This document shows positions 27,109 through 34,864 of a DNA stretch of 37,398 bases, piece after piece (the stretch's first letter is position 1; each line of letters begins with the position of its first letter). This DNA is from Promethearchaeati archaeon (GTDB lineage: Archaea; Asgardarchaeota; Heimdallarchaeia; JABLTI01). The stretch lies in contig JABLTI010000016.1 in NCBI GenBank assembly GCA_013166835.1, forward strand, positions 1 through 37,398. Reading direction: 5' to 3'. The translations under genes were made by a program, and so were the position numbers. The notes beneath the pieces are model-generated. The model saw only the letters and a list, made by a program, of their open reading frames with translations. It made no database searches and was not told the DNA's origin.

Positions 27109-27126
27109 AATACATTTTTTTGTATT
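27109..27126 (+). terminator. T-rich gene end with short inverted repeat
   Basis: AATACA and TGTATT flank six T residues, and more T residues follow, 30 bases after the acyltransferase stop. The T-run alone could stop archaeal RNA polymerase; the weak hairpin may be incidental. Confidence 0.35.
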
Positions 27127-27190
27127 TTTAACAACACCATTGTTTTATAGGGGTAATATGATTAGTTCTACCAGATAGTTATCCAATTGC

Positions 27191-27196
27191 AGGTGA
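27191..27196 (+). promoter_or_regulatory. Shine-Dalgarno AGGTGA deciding the ATG 27202 start
   Basis: AGGTGA lies five bases before ATG 27202 and just after an in-frame UUG at 27187 that would otherwise look like the start. Confidence 0.7.
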
Positions 27197-27201
27197 ACAA
27201 G

Positions 27202-28257
27202 ATGGATAATTTAGAATGGAGAAAAAAGACGCTAAAAATCTGGCAACCACCGGATGATTGGCAAAAAATTACTACAATTGAGGCTCATTCCGCAGGTGAA
27301 CCGTTACGAATTCTGATTGATGGGTTCCCAGAAACAAAAGGAACTACTATTCTTGAACGACGACGCTATGTGAAAGAAAACTTTGACTTCCTTCGAACAG
27401 CTTTAATGTGGGAACCAAGAGGGCATGCAGACATGTATGGTTGTATAATAACTCCGCCTGAGAATCCAGACTCCGATTTTGGTGTTTTATTCCTTCATAA
27501 TGAAGGATATAGTACTATGTGTGGACATGGGATAATTGCTGTGACAACCGTTGCTCTCGAAACAGATTTGTTACCAAATAATCATCCTGAAAAAATGGTC
27601 AAAATAGATACCCCAGCAGGATTGGTAACTGCATTTGCGAAAATAAATGGAAAACAGGTAGAGAGTGTTCATTTTCTGAATGTTCCTTCATTTGTTTTTG
27701 CGAAAGATCAAAAAGTAGATGTTCCAGGATTAGGAGAAGTTACTTTTGATATTGCTTTTGGTGGAGCATTCTATGCTTTTGTTCAAGCTGATGATGTAAA
27801 TGTAGGTTTAACCTCAGCTAGTTTTCGGGAACTTATAGACAAAGGCATGGCAATCAAACAAGCTGTTATGAAGAATTTTGACATTGTTCATCCATTCAGA
27901 AGTGATTTGAATTTCCTTTACGGAACGATTTTCATAGGTTCACCTCGAGAAGAAGGATCAGATAGCAGGAATGTCTGCATCTTCGCAGAAGGGGAAGTTG
28001 ATAGATGCCCGACTGGAACTGGTGTGAGTGCTCGAATGGCGTTACATTACTCGAGAGGAGAAATCGGATTGAATGAACCGATGGTAATTGAGAGCATTAT
28101 TGGAAGCAAATATACGGGAAGTGTCGTCGAAGCAGTGAAATATGGTCCATATAATGCAGTAATACCTCGAGTAGAGGGATCAGCTCATATCACAGGAAAA
28201 AATGAATTCTGGATAGATCCAAAAGATCCTCTAAAACGAGGATTCATACTTCGATGA
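27202..28257 (+). CDS. Trans-3-hydroxy-L-proline dehydratase (proline racemase family)
   Basis: A 351-residue proline-racemase-fold enzyme. TIEAHSAGEPLR, EPRGHADMYG and STMCGHG (Cys107) are typical of the family. The second catalytic position, Cys in racemases (DRSPCGTG), is Thr here (DRCPTGTG, Thr271). This Cys/Thr pair defines trans-3-hydroxy-L-proline dehydratase, as in human L3HYPDH (Cys104/Thr273), rather than a racemase or 4-hydroxyproline epimerase. The product, delta-1-pyrroline-2-carboxylate, is the substrate of the enzyme encoded 11 bases downstream. AGGTGA five bases before ATG 27202 supports this start. Cytosolic; probably part of a two-gene operon. Confidence 0.88.
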   Translation: MDNLEWRKKTLKIWQPPDDWQKITTIEAHSAGEPLRILIDGFPETKGTTILERRRYVKENFDFLRTALMWEPRGHADMYGCIITPPENPDSDFGVLFLHNEGYSTMCGHGIIAVTTVALETDLLPNNHPEKMVKIDTPAGLVTAFAKINGKQVESVHFLNVPSFVFAKDQKVDVPGLGEVTFDIAFGGAFYAFVQADDVNVGLTSASFRELIDKGMAIKQAVMKNFDIVHPFRSDLNFLYGTIFIGSPREEGSDSRNVCIFAEGEVDRCPTGTGVSARMALHYSRGEIGLNEPMVIESIIGSKYTGSVVEAVKYGPYNAVIPRVEGSAHITGKNEFWIDPKDPLKRGFILR

Positions 28258-28268
28258 GAGGATGAAAA

Positions 28269-29261
28269 ATGGTCCAAAATGAAATTCGATTTCTAACTGC
28301 TGCAGATGTAAAAAAAGCTTTACCGATGAGTCAAGCCATTGAAGTTATAAAACAAGCTTTTGTTTTTCTTTCTGATAAGAAGGCAGTAATTCCTCAAAGA
28401 ATTCATCTAGGAATTCCAGAATTCAAAGGTGATGTATTAGTTATGCCAATTTATTTACCAGATGTGGAGAGAATTGGTTTAAAAGTAATCAATTTATTTG
28501 ATGACAATCCGAAAAAGGATCTTCCTCTTATTCATGCTTTAGTCACAGTTTTTGATGCAACTAATGGTCAGCCCATAGCAATAATGGATGGGAGTTATCT
28601 AACAGCTCTTCGAACGGGAGCCGGATCAGGAGTAGCAACTAGCTTATTATCTCGAGAGGATTCTCAAGTAGCAGCAATATTTGGAGCTGGAGAACAAGGT
28701 CGAACCCAACTAGAAGCTATTTGCACAGTAAGAGCTATTAAGAAAGCTTTGATTTTTGATAAGAATGTTGTAAAAGCAGAATTGTTTGCTAAAGAAATGA
28801 GTAATTATCTTTCAATTCCAATTGATGTCGCTTCATCAAAATCAGATTTGAAAGAAGCAGATATTATTTGTACAGCTACAAATTCAGCAGAACCAGTATT
28901 TTCAGATAGCGATTTGAAACCAGGTGTTCATATAAATGCAATAGGATCTTACAAATCACATAAGCGAGAAGTTCCCTCAGAAACGATACAGAAAGCAAAG
29001 GTTATTGTTGATCACAGAGAATCCTGCATGACTGAAGCCGGTGATATTCTTATACCATTGAAAGAGGGTATCATAACTGAAAATCATGTTTTAGGAGAAA
29101 TTGGGGAAATCATTACTAAGAAAAAGCAAATAAGAAAAACTGATCAAGAAATAACTTTTTTCAAATCAGTAGGAAACGCGATTCAGGATTTAACAGCAGC
29201 AAATGAAGTAATTAAAGCAGCAAAAAATCTTAACATAGGTCAAATTTTAAGATTGGAATGA
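28269..29261 (+). CDS. Delta-1-pyrroline-2-carboxylate reductase (ornithine cyclodeaminase/mu-crystallin family)
   Basis: A 330-residue member of the OCD/mu-crystallin family. GLKVINLFDDNP, DGSYLTALRTGAGSGVA and the NAD(P)-binding AAIFGAGEQGRTQLEAI are characteristic, with GVHINAIGSYKSHKRE in the C-terminal part. Family members deaminate ornithine, make or use alanine, or reduce cyclic imines. Its position directly after the hydroxyproline dehydratase points to reduction of pyrroline-2-carboxylate to L-proline. The same gene pair function is established in Thermococcus litoralis. GAGG is seven bases before the ATG. The stop is two bases from that of the convergent binding-protein gene. Confidence 0.88.
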   Translation: MVQNEIRFLTAADVKKALPMSQAIEVIKQAFVFLSDKKAVIPQRIHLGIPEFKGDVLVMPIYLPDVERIGLKVINLFDDNPKKDLPLIHALVTVFDATNGQPIAIMDGSYLTALRTGAGSGVATSLLSREDSQVAAIFGAGEQGRTQLEAICTVRAIKKALIFDKNVVKAELFAKEMSNYLSIPIDVASSKSDLKEADIICTATNSAEPVFSDSDLKPGVHINAIGSYKSHKREVPSETIQKAKVIVDHRESCMTEAGDILIPLKEGIITENHVLGEIGEIITKKKQIRKTDQEITFFKSVGNAIQDLTAANEVIKAAKNLNIGQILRLE

Positions 29262-29263
29262 TT

Positions 29264-31057
29264 TTACTCAAGCTTGGTTCTTTTTCGAATGAAGTAATAG
29301 GAACCTCCAATTAAAGCAATAATTGATAGAATGATCGGAACATTCAAACCAATTGCCACAGAAGGAGTATATGGGATATCGAATCCTGCGAGTCGCATGT
29401 GTTCAATCGCATGTTCTAGACTGTATTCAAAATGTTCTAACGAATGATTGAAAACTATAGCAGTTGAAGGACAAGGAGTCACTCCTGGTTTACCTATTCC
29501 ATCTAAGATTTCATCGACAATAACTTCTCTTGGTATTGCATGACTCATTGCATGCCTTACGTGTTGAGCAGATTCTAGACCCGTAATTGGGCAAGATTCT
29601 CCCGTTCCGAAGAATGGATTCATATTATTAAGAGCCATTTCATGATTACCTGCTTCATCAATCAATGAATAAGCTGCAGATGTTGGAATTTCACTGATAT
29701 AAGGCATAAATTGACTATCAACCATGTCGAGGTCACCTGCAGCTAATGCTAATAGAGCACCCTCTCTGTTGGAGTAGAATTCGAAATATATATCCTCGAA
29801 ATAAGGAGTAATTCCAGACCAGTCATCATAAAACTCGTTTCTTTTCAGTTGAATAATTCCAGTCGTTGCGTCATAATCCTCTAAGAAGTAAGGACCTGCT
29901 CCGAAAATTTTCTGGGAATCTAAAGTATCATTAAGAGCCCAAATTGAAGCTTGTGAAGAATGATTTTCAGGTAAAATTGGTTCCCAAACATGCTTGGGAA
30001 TTATATCGATAGCTAGATTGTTTTCTTGAAAAGCAAAGGTCTGATTGAATGTTATGTCTAGTTCAAATTCACTAATAATATTCACAGATTCATTTGTAAT
30101 AAAAGGTAAACAATAATGAGTGCTAGGTAAGTAATTTGGATAAATCAATAATTCGTAGGTATATTTTATATCTGAAGCATTGAGAACATGTCCGTCAGCC
30201 CAAACAGCATCAGGATTAAGCTGGATATTATAGGTTAAACCATCTACGGAGCTAAAAGAGGAAGCAATGTGAGGGGCATATCCTCTACTGTAGAGAGGAG
30301 AGGAACTACGTTCAACTAAGCTACCATAAATCTGTGAGAGCCATTGAGCATCAAAAACTGAATCATATAGTAAAATATGGAAATCCTCGAAATCTGCTGG
30401 AGTTGCATATTGAAATTCTATTTGCCCTGGTATAGTCCAATTTTCCATGGATTGGTAAACCTCAGACCATAATACTCCATCCCAACCACTGAAAGCAGAA
30501 TCATGGGCATAAAGAGCTTCTGGATACTTAATCGTACAAGTTGGTTGGTCTTTGTAGAGGAGTTGTTGCATTTTATCTCCCCAAAACAACCGATCCTCAA
30601 TTGACAATGAAGTTAAATAATTATTATAAGCTAAATCATATTCCCAAGAATCGTACTGATAGAAATTATCACCATTTGGTACAATATAATCTGATGAAAA
30701 AATTTCAGCTTCTGACCAATCCATATCACCACCCCATCCAACAAATAAAATATCAAATCCACCTTCACTGTATTGAGGTATAGGAAATGGTCCAGGGTAT
30801 CCCCACGTTCTGAGAGATATTTGTGCCCATCCCGTATGATCAAAAATTTCTATTCCTATCCCTATCTTTGGTAATTGTTCCACCATAAGAGTTGCCCATT
30901 GATTTCTCGCAGGACAAGTATTTGGTGCTAATACACTAACATAAAATACTGGTTCTATTTCTTCTTCTGCATTAACATAACCTGTATTAAAAATTGGTAA
31001 AATTCCTAAGCAGAATCCTATTATTAGAAGACTCTTTATTTCTTTTCTAATCCTCAG
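29264..31057 (-). CDS. Membrane-anchored OppA/DppA-type solute-binding protein, circularly permuted; probable CUG start
   Basis: A family 5 binding protein (SBP_bac_5) with an N-terminal signal segment (KSLLIIGFCLGILPIF) and a C-terminal membrane anchor (VPIILSIIALIGGSYYFIRKR), so it would sit outside the membrane. Domain order is unusual. The block that normally ends the family (GFDILFVGW through RLFWGDKMQQLLYKDQP) comes first. The block that normally begins it (SSVDGLTYNIQLNPDAVWAD through GAGPYFLEDY, then VRHAMSHAIPREVI) comes second. It follows its paralogue closely. The frame is open to UUG 31117, which overlaps the paralogue by 47 bases. A GGAGGAG at 31064-31070 lies six bases before an in-frame CTG at 31057, which would begin the signal peptide exactly. 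No permease or ATPase genes are in the window. Confidence 0.85.
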   Translation of the reverse strand: MRIRKEIKSLLIIGFCLGILPIFNTGYVNAEEEIEPVFYVSVLAPNTCPARNQWATLMVEQLPKIGIGIEIFDHTGWAQISLRTWGYPGPFPIPQYSEGGFDILFVGWGGDMDWSEAEIFSSDYIVPNGDNFYQYDSWEYDLAYNNYLTSLSIEDRLFWGDKMQQLLYKDQPTCTIKYPEALYAHDSAFSGWDGVLWSEVYQSMENWTIPGQIEFQYATPADFEDFHILLYDSVFDAQWLSQIYGSLVERSSSPLYSRGYAPHIASSFSSVDGLTYNIQLNPDAVWADGHVLNASDIKYTYELLIYPNYLPSTHYCLPFITNESVNIISEFELDITFNQTFAFQENNLAIDIIPKHVWEPILPENHSSQASIWALNDTLDSQKIFGAGPYFLEDYDATTGIIQLKRNEFYDDWSGITPYFEDIYFEFYSNREGALLALAAGDLDMVDSQFMPYISEIPTSAAYSLIDEAGNHEMALNNMNPFFGTGESCPITGLESAQHVRHAMSHAIPREVIVDEILDGIGKPGVTPCPSTAIVFNHSLEHFEYSLEHAIEHMRLAGFDIPYTPSVAIGLNVPIILSIIALIGGSYYFIRKRTKLE

Positions 31058-31063
31058 CTTTGA

Positions 31064-31070
31064 CTCCTCC
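31064..31070 (-). promoter_or_regulatory. Strong Shine-Dalgarno GGAGGAG before an in-frame CTG
   Basis: It starts immediately after the TGA stop of the upstream binding protein (31071-31073) and is six bases before CTG 31057. No ATG, GTG or TTG lies at a usable distance in that frame. This suggests a CUG initiation codon for the downstream paralogue. Confidence 0.65.
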
Positions 31071-32837
31071 TCATCTTTTATTCTTAGTTTTCTTAAGTAT
31101 AAAAAAGATACATCCAATAAGGGAGACTAGTTCCAAAATAACAACAAATTCAAAACTAAATTCTTCACTGTGAGTAGCAAATCCAGCAAGCTCCATTTCA
31201 TTTCTTGCTGTTTCAATTGAATAATTATATGGTTCTAGTATTTCATCAAAACCAACAGCACTTTCAGATACAGGAGTAACTCCTGGAACTGCATTAAAAT
31301 CAAGAATTTCATTCACTATTGTTACTCTAGGAATCAAGTAACTAATAGCTTTTCGAATGTGTTTTGCTGATAATCGTCCAGCTATTGGACATAAGTCTCC
31401 AGTTCCGAGATATGGATGCTCGTTATTAATAGCAAATTCTCTTGTTTGGGTTGTTTTAACATATTCATAAGTAGTATTTACTATCTCAGTTAAATCAAAA
31501 TCCCAGTAATAATAGGCTCCCACCATATCATTCTTCTTATTAGCTAGATCACTTAAAGCATTATTTAATTTCTCATAATATCTAAAATACACATCTTCGA
31601 AATATGGATCATTAGCAGAACTTAGATTACAGTAATAGGGATTTTTCTTCAAATGAATTATATTGTCTGTTTCATTATAAGAATGGAATTTGTATGGACC
31701 TGTACCTATCAATTTTTCCGGATGAGTAATTGTCCAGTTTTCAGCTGTTTCTATGTGATCTACTGGATCTATATTCTCCCAGATATGTTTAGGCATGAGT
31801 TCTAGTTCAAGTAATTCTTCATTACATAATGACTTGAAAAGAAATTCAAACTCTAAAGTATGATTATCAATTTTACTCACTGATTCATTATTCCAAGGAT
31901 ACGCACAATAAGTAGTTCTTGGAAAAGCTGGATCTAACTTAAGATTATAACTAAAAACAACATCATCAGCAGTTAATGGTGTTCCATCCGCCCATTTCGC
32001 ATCCGGATCAAGTGAAACTTGCCATAGTAATCCATCTACGCTACTATATGATGTAACTAATCGTGGTTCAAGAATATGCGTTTCTGCTTGTCTTTTTAAA
32101 AGACCAGTATAGATTTGTTTTAACCATCTTTCATCATTAGTTGATAGATAATCATATACGTGGAATTTCTCGAAATCATCATAGTAATTAGCTACTGTTA
32201 TGTTGTTTTGTCCTTGAATTGACCAATTCTCCATGGTTTGCTTGTTTTGTACCCATAAAGCACCATCCCAACCCTGAAATCCTTCACGATAATAATACAG
32301 TAATCTTGGATAAAAAATCGTTATTGCTGGCAAGTCTTCATAGAGGATTTTCTGCATTTCTTTCATTATTGGTATTCTATCTTGAAAAGATATCGTGTTG
32401 GTAAAATTAATTATTAATTCATCCATCACAGGATTAGAATACTGATAGAAATTTTCACCACTAGGAACAGTAGAAGGTGTATCAAATCTGCCTTGAAAAT
32501 TTGGATCTATACCCAAGTCCCAACCGATATCTAAGATATCAAAACCACCGTTTTCGTATGATGGAATTGGGTATGGACCTGTATGCCCATAAGTTCTTTT
32601 GGCTATCTCAGCCCAGCTTGTTAAGTCAAATTCATCTATACCAATGCCAATTTTTGGGAGTTGTTCTACCATGAGTGTTACCCATTGGTTTCCTACTGTC
32701 ACATATGGAGCTAACATACTTATGCTGAAGAATGGTGGTGGATTTGCTGGGTTAGTTTTCGAGACAGGGATTAATGGTAAAAAAGTAATATAAATTAGTA
32801 AAATTATAGTTATTATTTTAATCTTTATATTTTTCAT
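31071..32837 (-). CDS. Membrane-anchored OppA/DppA-type solute-binding protein, circularly permuted
   Basis: A 588-residue paralogue of the next gene, with the same swapped order of the SBP_bac_5 halves. Residues about 35-210 match the normal C-terminal part (LMVEQLPKIGIGID, GGFDILDIGWD, RIPIMKEMQKILYEDLPAI). Residues about 220-550 match the normal N-terminal part (QIYTGLLKRQ, SVDGLLWQVSLDPDAKWADG, TPLTADDVVFSYNL, IGTGPYKFHSY, IRKAISYLIPRVTI, ARNEMELAGF). A signal segment (about 7-23) and a C-terminal helix with basic stop-transfer residues (ILKKTKNKR) bracket it. ATG start. Likely ligands are peptides or nickel-type family 5 substrates, but no transporter genes are adjacent. Confidence 0.88.
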   Translation of the reverse strand: MKNIKIKIITIILLIYITFLPLIPVSKTNPANPPPFFSISMLAPYVTVGNQWVTLMVEQLPKIGIGIDEFDLTSWAEIAKRTYGHTGPYPIPSYENGGFDILDIGWDLGIDPNFQGRFDTPSTVPSGENFYQYSNPVMDELIINFTNTISFQDRIPIMKEMQKILYEDLPAITIFYPRLLYYYREGFQGWDGALWVQNKQTMENWSIQGQNNITVANYYDDFEKFHVYDYLSTNDERWLKQIYTGLLKRQAETHILEPRLVTSYSSVDGLLWQVSLDPDAKWADGTPLTADDVVFSYNLKLDPAFPRTTYCAYPWNNESVSKIDNHTLEFEFLFKSLCNEELLELELMPKHIWENIDPVDHIETAENWTITHPEKLIGTGPYKFHSYNETDNIIHLKKNPYYCNLSSANDPYFEDVYFRYYEKLNNALSDLANKKNDMVGAYYYWDFDLTEIVNTTYEYVKTTQTREFAINNEHPYLGTGDLCPIAGRLSAKHIRKAISYLIPRVTIVNEILDFNAVPGVTPVSESAVGFDEILEPYNYSIETARNEMELAGFATHSEEFSFEFVVILELVSLIGCIFFILKKTKNKR

Positions 32838-32859
32838 TTCTCAATCGCCCCTTTTTCTC

Positions 32860-33192
32860 TTAGAACCTCCTTTGTATAATGAATAATTGACTATTGCCAC
32901 ATTCCTCTAATATTATGTTATACTTGTTTCCCAGTAAATCCCTCTTAATATGGAGGATCCCTTGTTGGCTACGAAATGGGTTTGCGTTTTTCTTCTCTTT
33001 TACCATCGCCTTCTCCGCAGACGGAACTTCTTTTACGTTCAGGTGTAAATGCTTGAGAATTATATGAGCGCAATTAGGTATTTCCTCTAGAAAATTAGTG
33101 CATAGACTAACTATTATCCTCGATACAACTAACTTCCCTTTCAAGGTAGTTACCTTCTTACCTCTAGGACTCGTTGCACGATTCCTGAACAA
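32860..33192 (-). CDS. Doubtful 110-codon ORF in a GC-enriched leader region
   Basis: This stretch, upstream of the binding-protein operon, has about 42-45% G+C in the lines I counted, clearly above its surroundings. One frame is open from UUG 33192 to 32860, with codons (CGT, GCG, CCG, CTC) unusual for the window. I recognise no family and see no ribosome site. The DNA can form small stems, for example AAGGT/ACCTT around AACT and CCG/CGG around TCTG. It could be a small protein, a structured RNA or long leader of the operon, or foreign DNA. I checked for RNase P and SRP core motifs by eye and did not find them. Confidence 0.25.
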   Translation of the reverse strand: MFRNRATSPRGKKVTTLKGKLVVSRIIVSLCTNFLEEIPNCAHIILKHLHLNVKEVPSAEKAMVKEKKNANPFRSQQGILHIKRDLLGNKYNIILEECGNSQLFIIQRRF

Positions 33193-33259
33193 TGATCATA
33201 AATACTTTGGTTTTTAGTAAATAAAAGATTATTGAGGAAGAAGAAAATACACTTTTGAA
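33193..33259. other. Short spacer holding a possible promoter for the leader region
   Basis: Read on the - strand, AAAGTATTTATGATCA (about 33196-33211) resembles a TATA element. It is placed about 25 bases before the GC-enriched stretch begins, which would suit transcription of that stretch and the binding-protein operon beyond it. Confidence 0.25.
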
Positions 33260-34249
33260 TTAATTTTTCACTGCTTTTTGTATTTTTTCTTTGTAAGGTA
33301 ATAGTCCTTCTGGAAGTTTCTCAAGAATTTCTGAAGTTTCCTTCCAAAGAATTTCTTCCATTGGATTATTTCCCAAGTGTATTTCTTCAAGTTTTGAGCA
33401 GTTTCGTAATGGCGATAGATCTATTTTTTCTATTTCATTGTTTGTTAACCAGATATCAATTAAAGACTGAGAATCTCGAAAAGGAGAGAGATCTACCTCT
33501 GTCAATTTGTTACTATCAAGGTAGAAATATTCCAGTTTCTTTAATTTCTCAACTGGTGTTAGGCCCACATATCGCAATTGATTCCCGCTTAGTGAGAGCC
33601 AAACTATATTTGTACATTTCTCAAGAGGTTTGAGATCTATTTGTACTAATTTGTTTTCAGCAAGCCATAATTCATCGAGACAAGAGCATTTACTCAAGGG
33701 AGATAAATCGATATGGGTTAATTGTATATTTTCTAAATAGAGCTTTTCCAGATTTGTATTATTCCTAAAAGATTCAAGATCTATGTGTTGTTGTCTATTT
33801 CCTGAAAGTGAAAACCAATAGAGTTCACGACATTTTTTTAGTGGGGTAAGACTTGTTGTTGCTAATTGATTGTATTCAAGATTCAGTTTTTTCAGTTTTG
33901 TGCAGCTTCTTAGAGGAGATAAATCTATTCTGATTAATTCATTAAAATCTACATGGAGTTCTTCAAGATACTCTAAACTACTGAGTGGAGATAAATCTAC
34001 AGTTTTTAGTTTATTATTGTCAATGTATAATTCTTCTAGTTTCTTACATAGTCTTAACGGATAAAGATCTATTTCTCAGAAATGGTTTGTAGATAAATAT
34101 AAGCTCTTTAAATTCTTGAATTTGTTAAATTGAGAAAGGTCTATTGATTGAAGTTCTCGATAACTAAGTTGTATTTCTTTTACGTCTCGTTCTATTTCCT
34201 TCTCGAATATCTCTCCGTTTGTTTTAACAGCTTTAACAGTTATAACCAT
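33260..34249 (-). pseudogene. Leucine-rich-repeat protein gene interrupted by one in-frame TGA
   Basis: A continuous frame of 330 codons runs from ATG 34249 to TAA 33260, broken only by TGA at 34076-34078 (codon 58). It encodes an N-terminal cap (MVITVKAVKTNGEIFEKEI) and about eleven leucine-rich repeats, each 24 residues (72 bp). Most repeats open with (I/V)DLSPL and carry an xNxL core, e.g. DNNKLKT, AENKLVQ, DSNKLTE. The stop falls in the first repeat at a variable position (NHF*EIDL) where the other repeats have Lys, Ile, Ala or Thr. A single base change explains it. The longest intact piece runs from UUG 33697. No signal peptide. Such arrays bind proteins. It may be a recent pseudogene, a sequencing error or recoding. 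Confidence 0.8.
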
Positions 34250-34315
34250 GGAATCATCTATTTAATCTAATATTGTTTAATTAGTTAATTAAAAGGAAAA
34301 ATCTTTCTCTTGGAA

Positions 34316-34864
34316 TCAGTCTGTACTCTCTAAAACACTTTTTATCATGAAATCATAATTCTTTTTCCATTTATGGTTCTCAGCATCAAATGTTTGATCC
34401 CATAATTTGTATCTTTGAGAGAATCTATAATCTAACAAGAATAATTTATGATCATGGCTAATCTCCCAAATAAAATCAAGTAATTCACTAACATGTTTAG
34501 GTGGAGCTCTTACATACCAATAGAAGCCATCATTTGTAATAAAATATGAACATTGAAATGGAAATACAGAGTTTCTTTGTATATTAGATTGGTTTTCTTC
34601 TTTACTGCTTTTCATAAGGTAATTTCGAAGTTTTAAGGGAATTTCATCTCTGCAAAATCCCTGAATTAATATTGTCTAATACAAATCAAAATCAGCCCAA
34701 TTCAGAAAGACACGATAATCGGAAATTGCATTTTCTTTAAGAAACCTTAATCGTCTACTTACTTTCTGTGCTACACCAGATTTCTTACTGAGTTTTAGAC
34801 TCCTAATCACGTCGATATTTTTTCTTCTTAAATCGCTTGGAAATTCTGAAAAAAAAAGAATGTA
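34316..34864 (-). pseudogene. Lrp/AsnC-like winged-helix regulator remnant with in-frame TAG
   Basis: Directly after the stop of the acyltransferase gene, the same frame continues as a DNA-binding winged helix (DLRRKNIDVIRSLKLSK, then VSRRLRFLKENAISDYRV). It hits TAG at 34676-34678 and then continues in frame to TGA-free coding until 34316. The second part (CSYFITNDGFYWYVRAPPKH, LLDFIWEISHDHKLFLLDY, RYKLWDQTFD) looks like the effector domain of Lrp-like archaeal regulators. No ATG, GTG or TTG precedes the helix-turn-helix, so the N-terminus appears lost. The intact downstream piece (99 codons from ATG 34615) could be translated alone but lacks the DNA-binding part. I read it as a decayed regulator. 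Confidence 0.6.

Noticed and set aside
32860..33192. RNase P RNA or SRP RNA in the GC-enriched block
   Set aside because: The GAGGAAAGUCC/ACAGAA core of RNase P and the helix 8 GGAA loop context of SRP RNA were not found on either strand.
33260..34249. The 72-bp periodicity as a DNA repeat array
   Set aside because: The period is fully explained by 24-residue leucine-rich repeats; the DNA copies are diverged.
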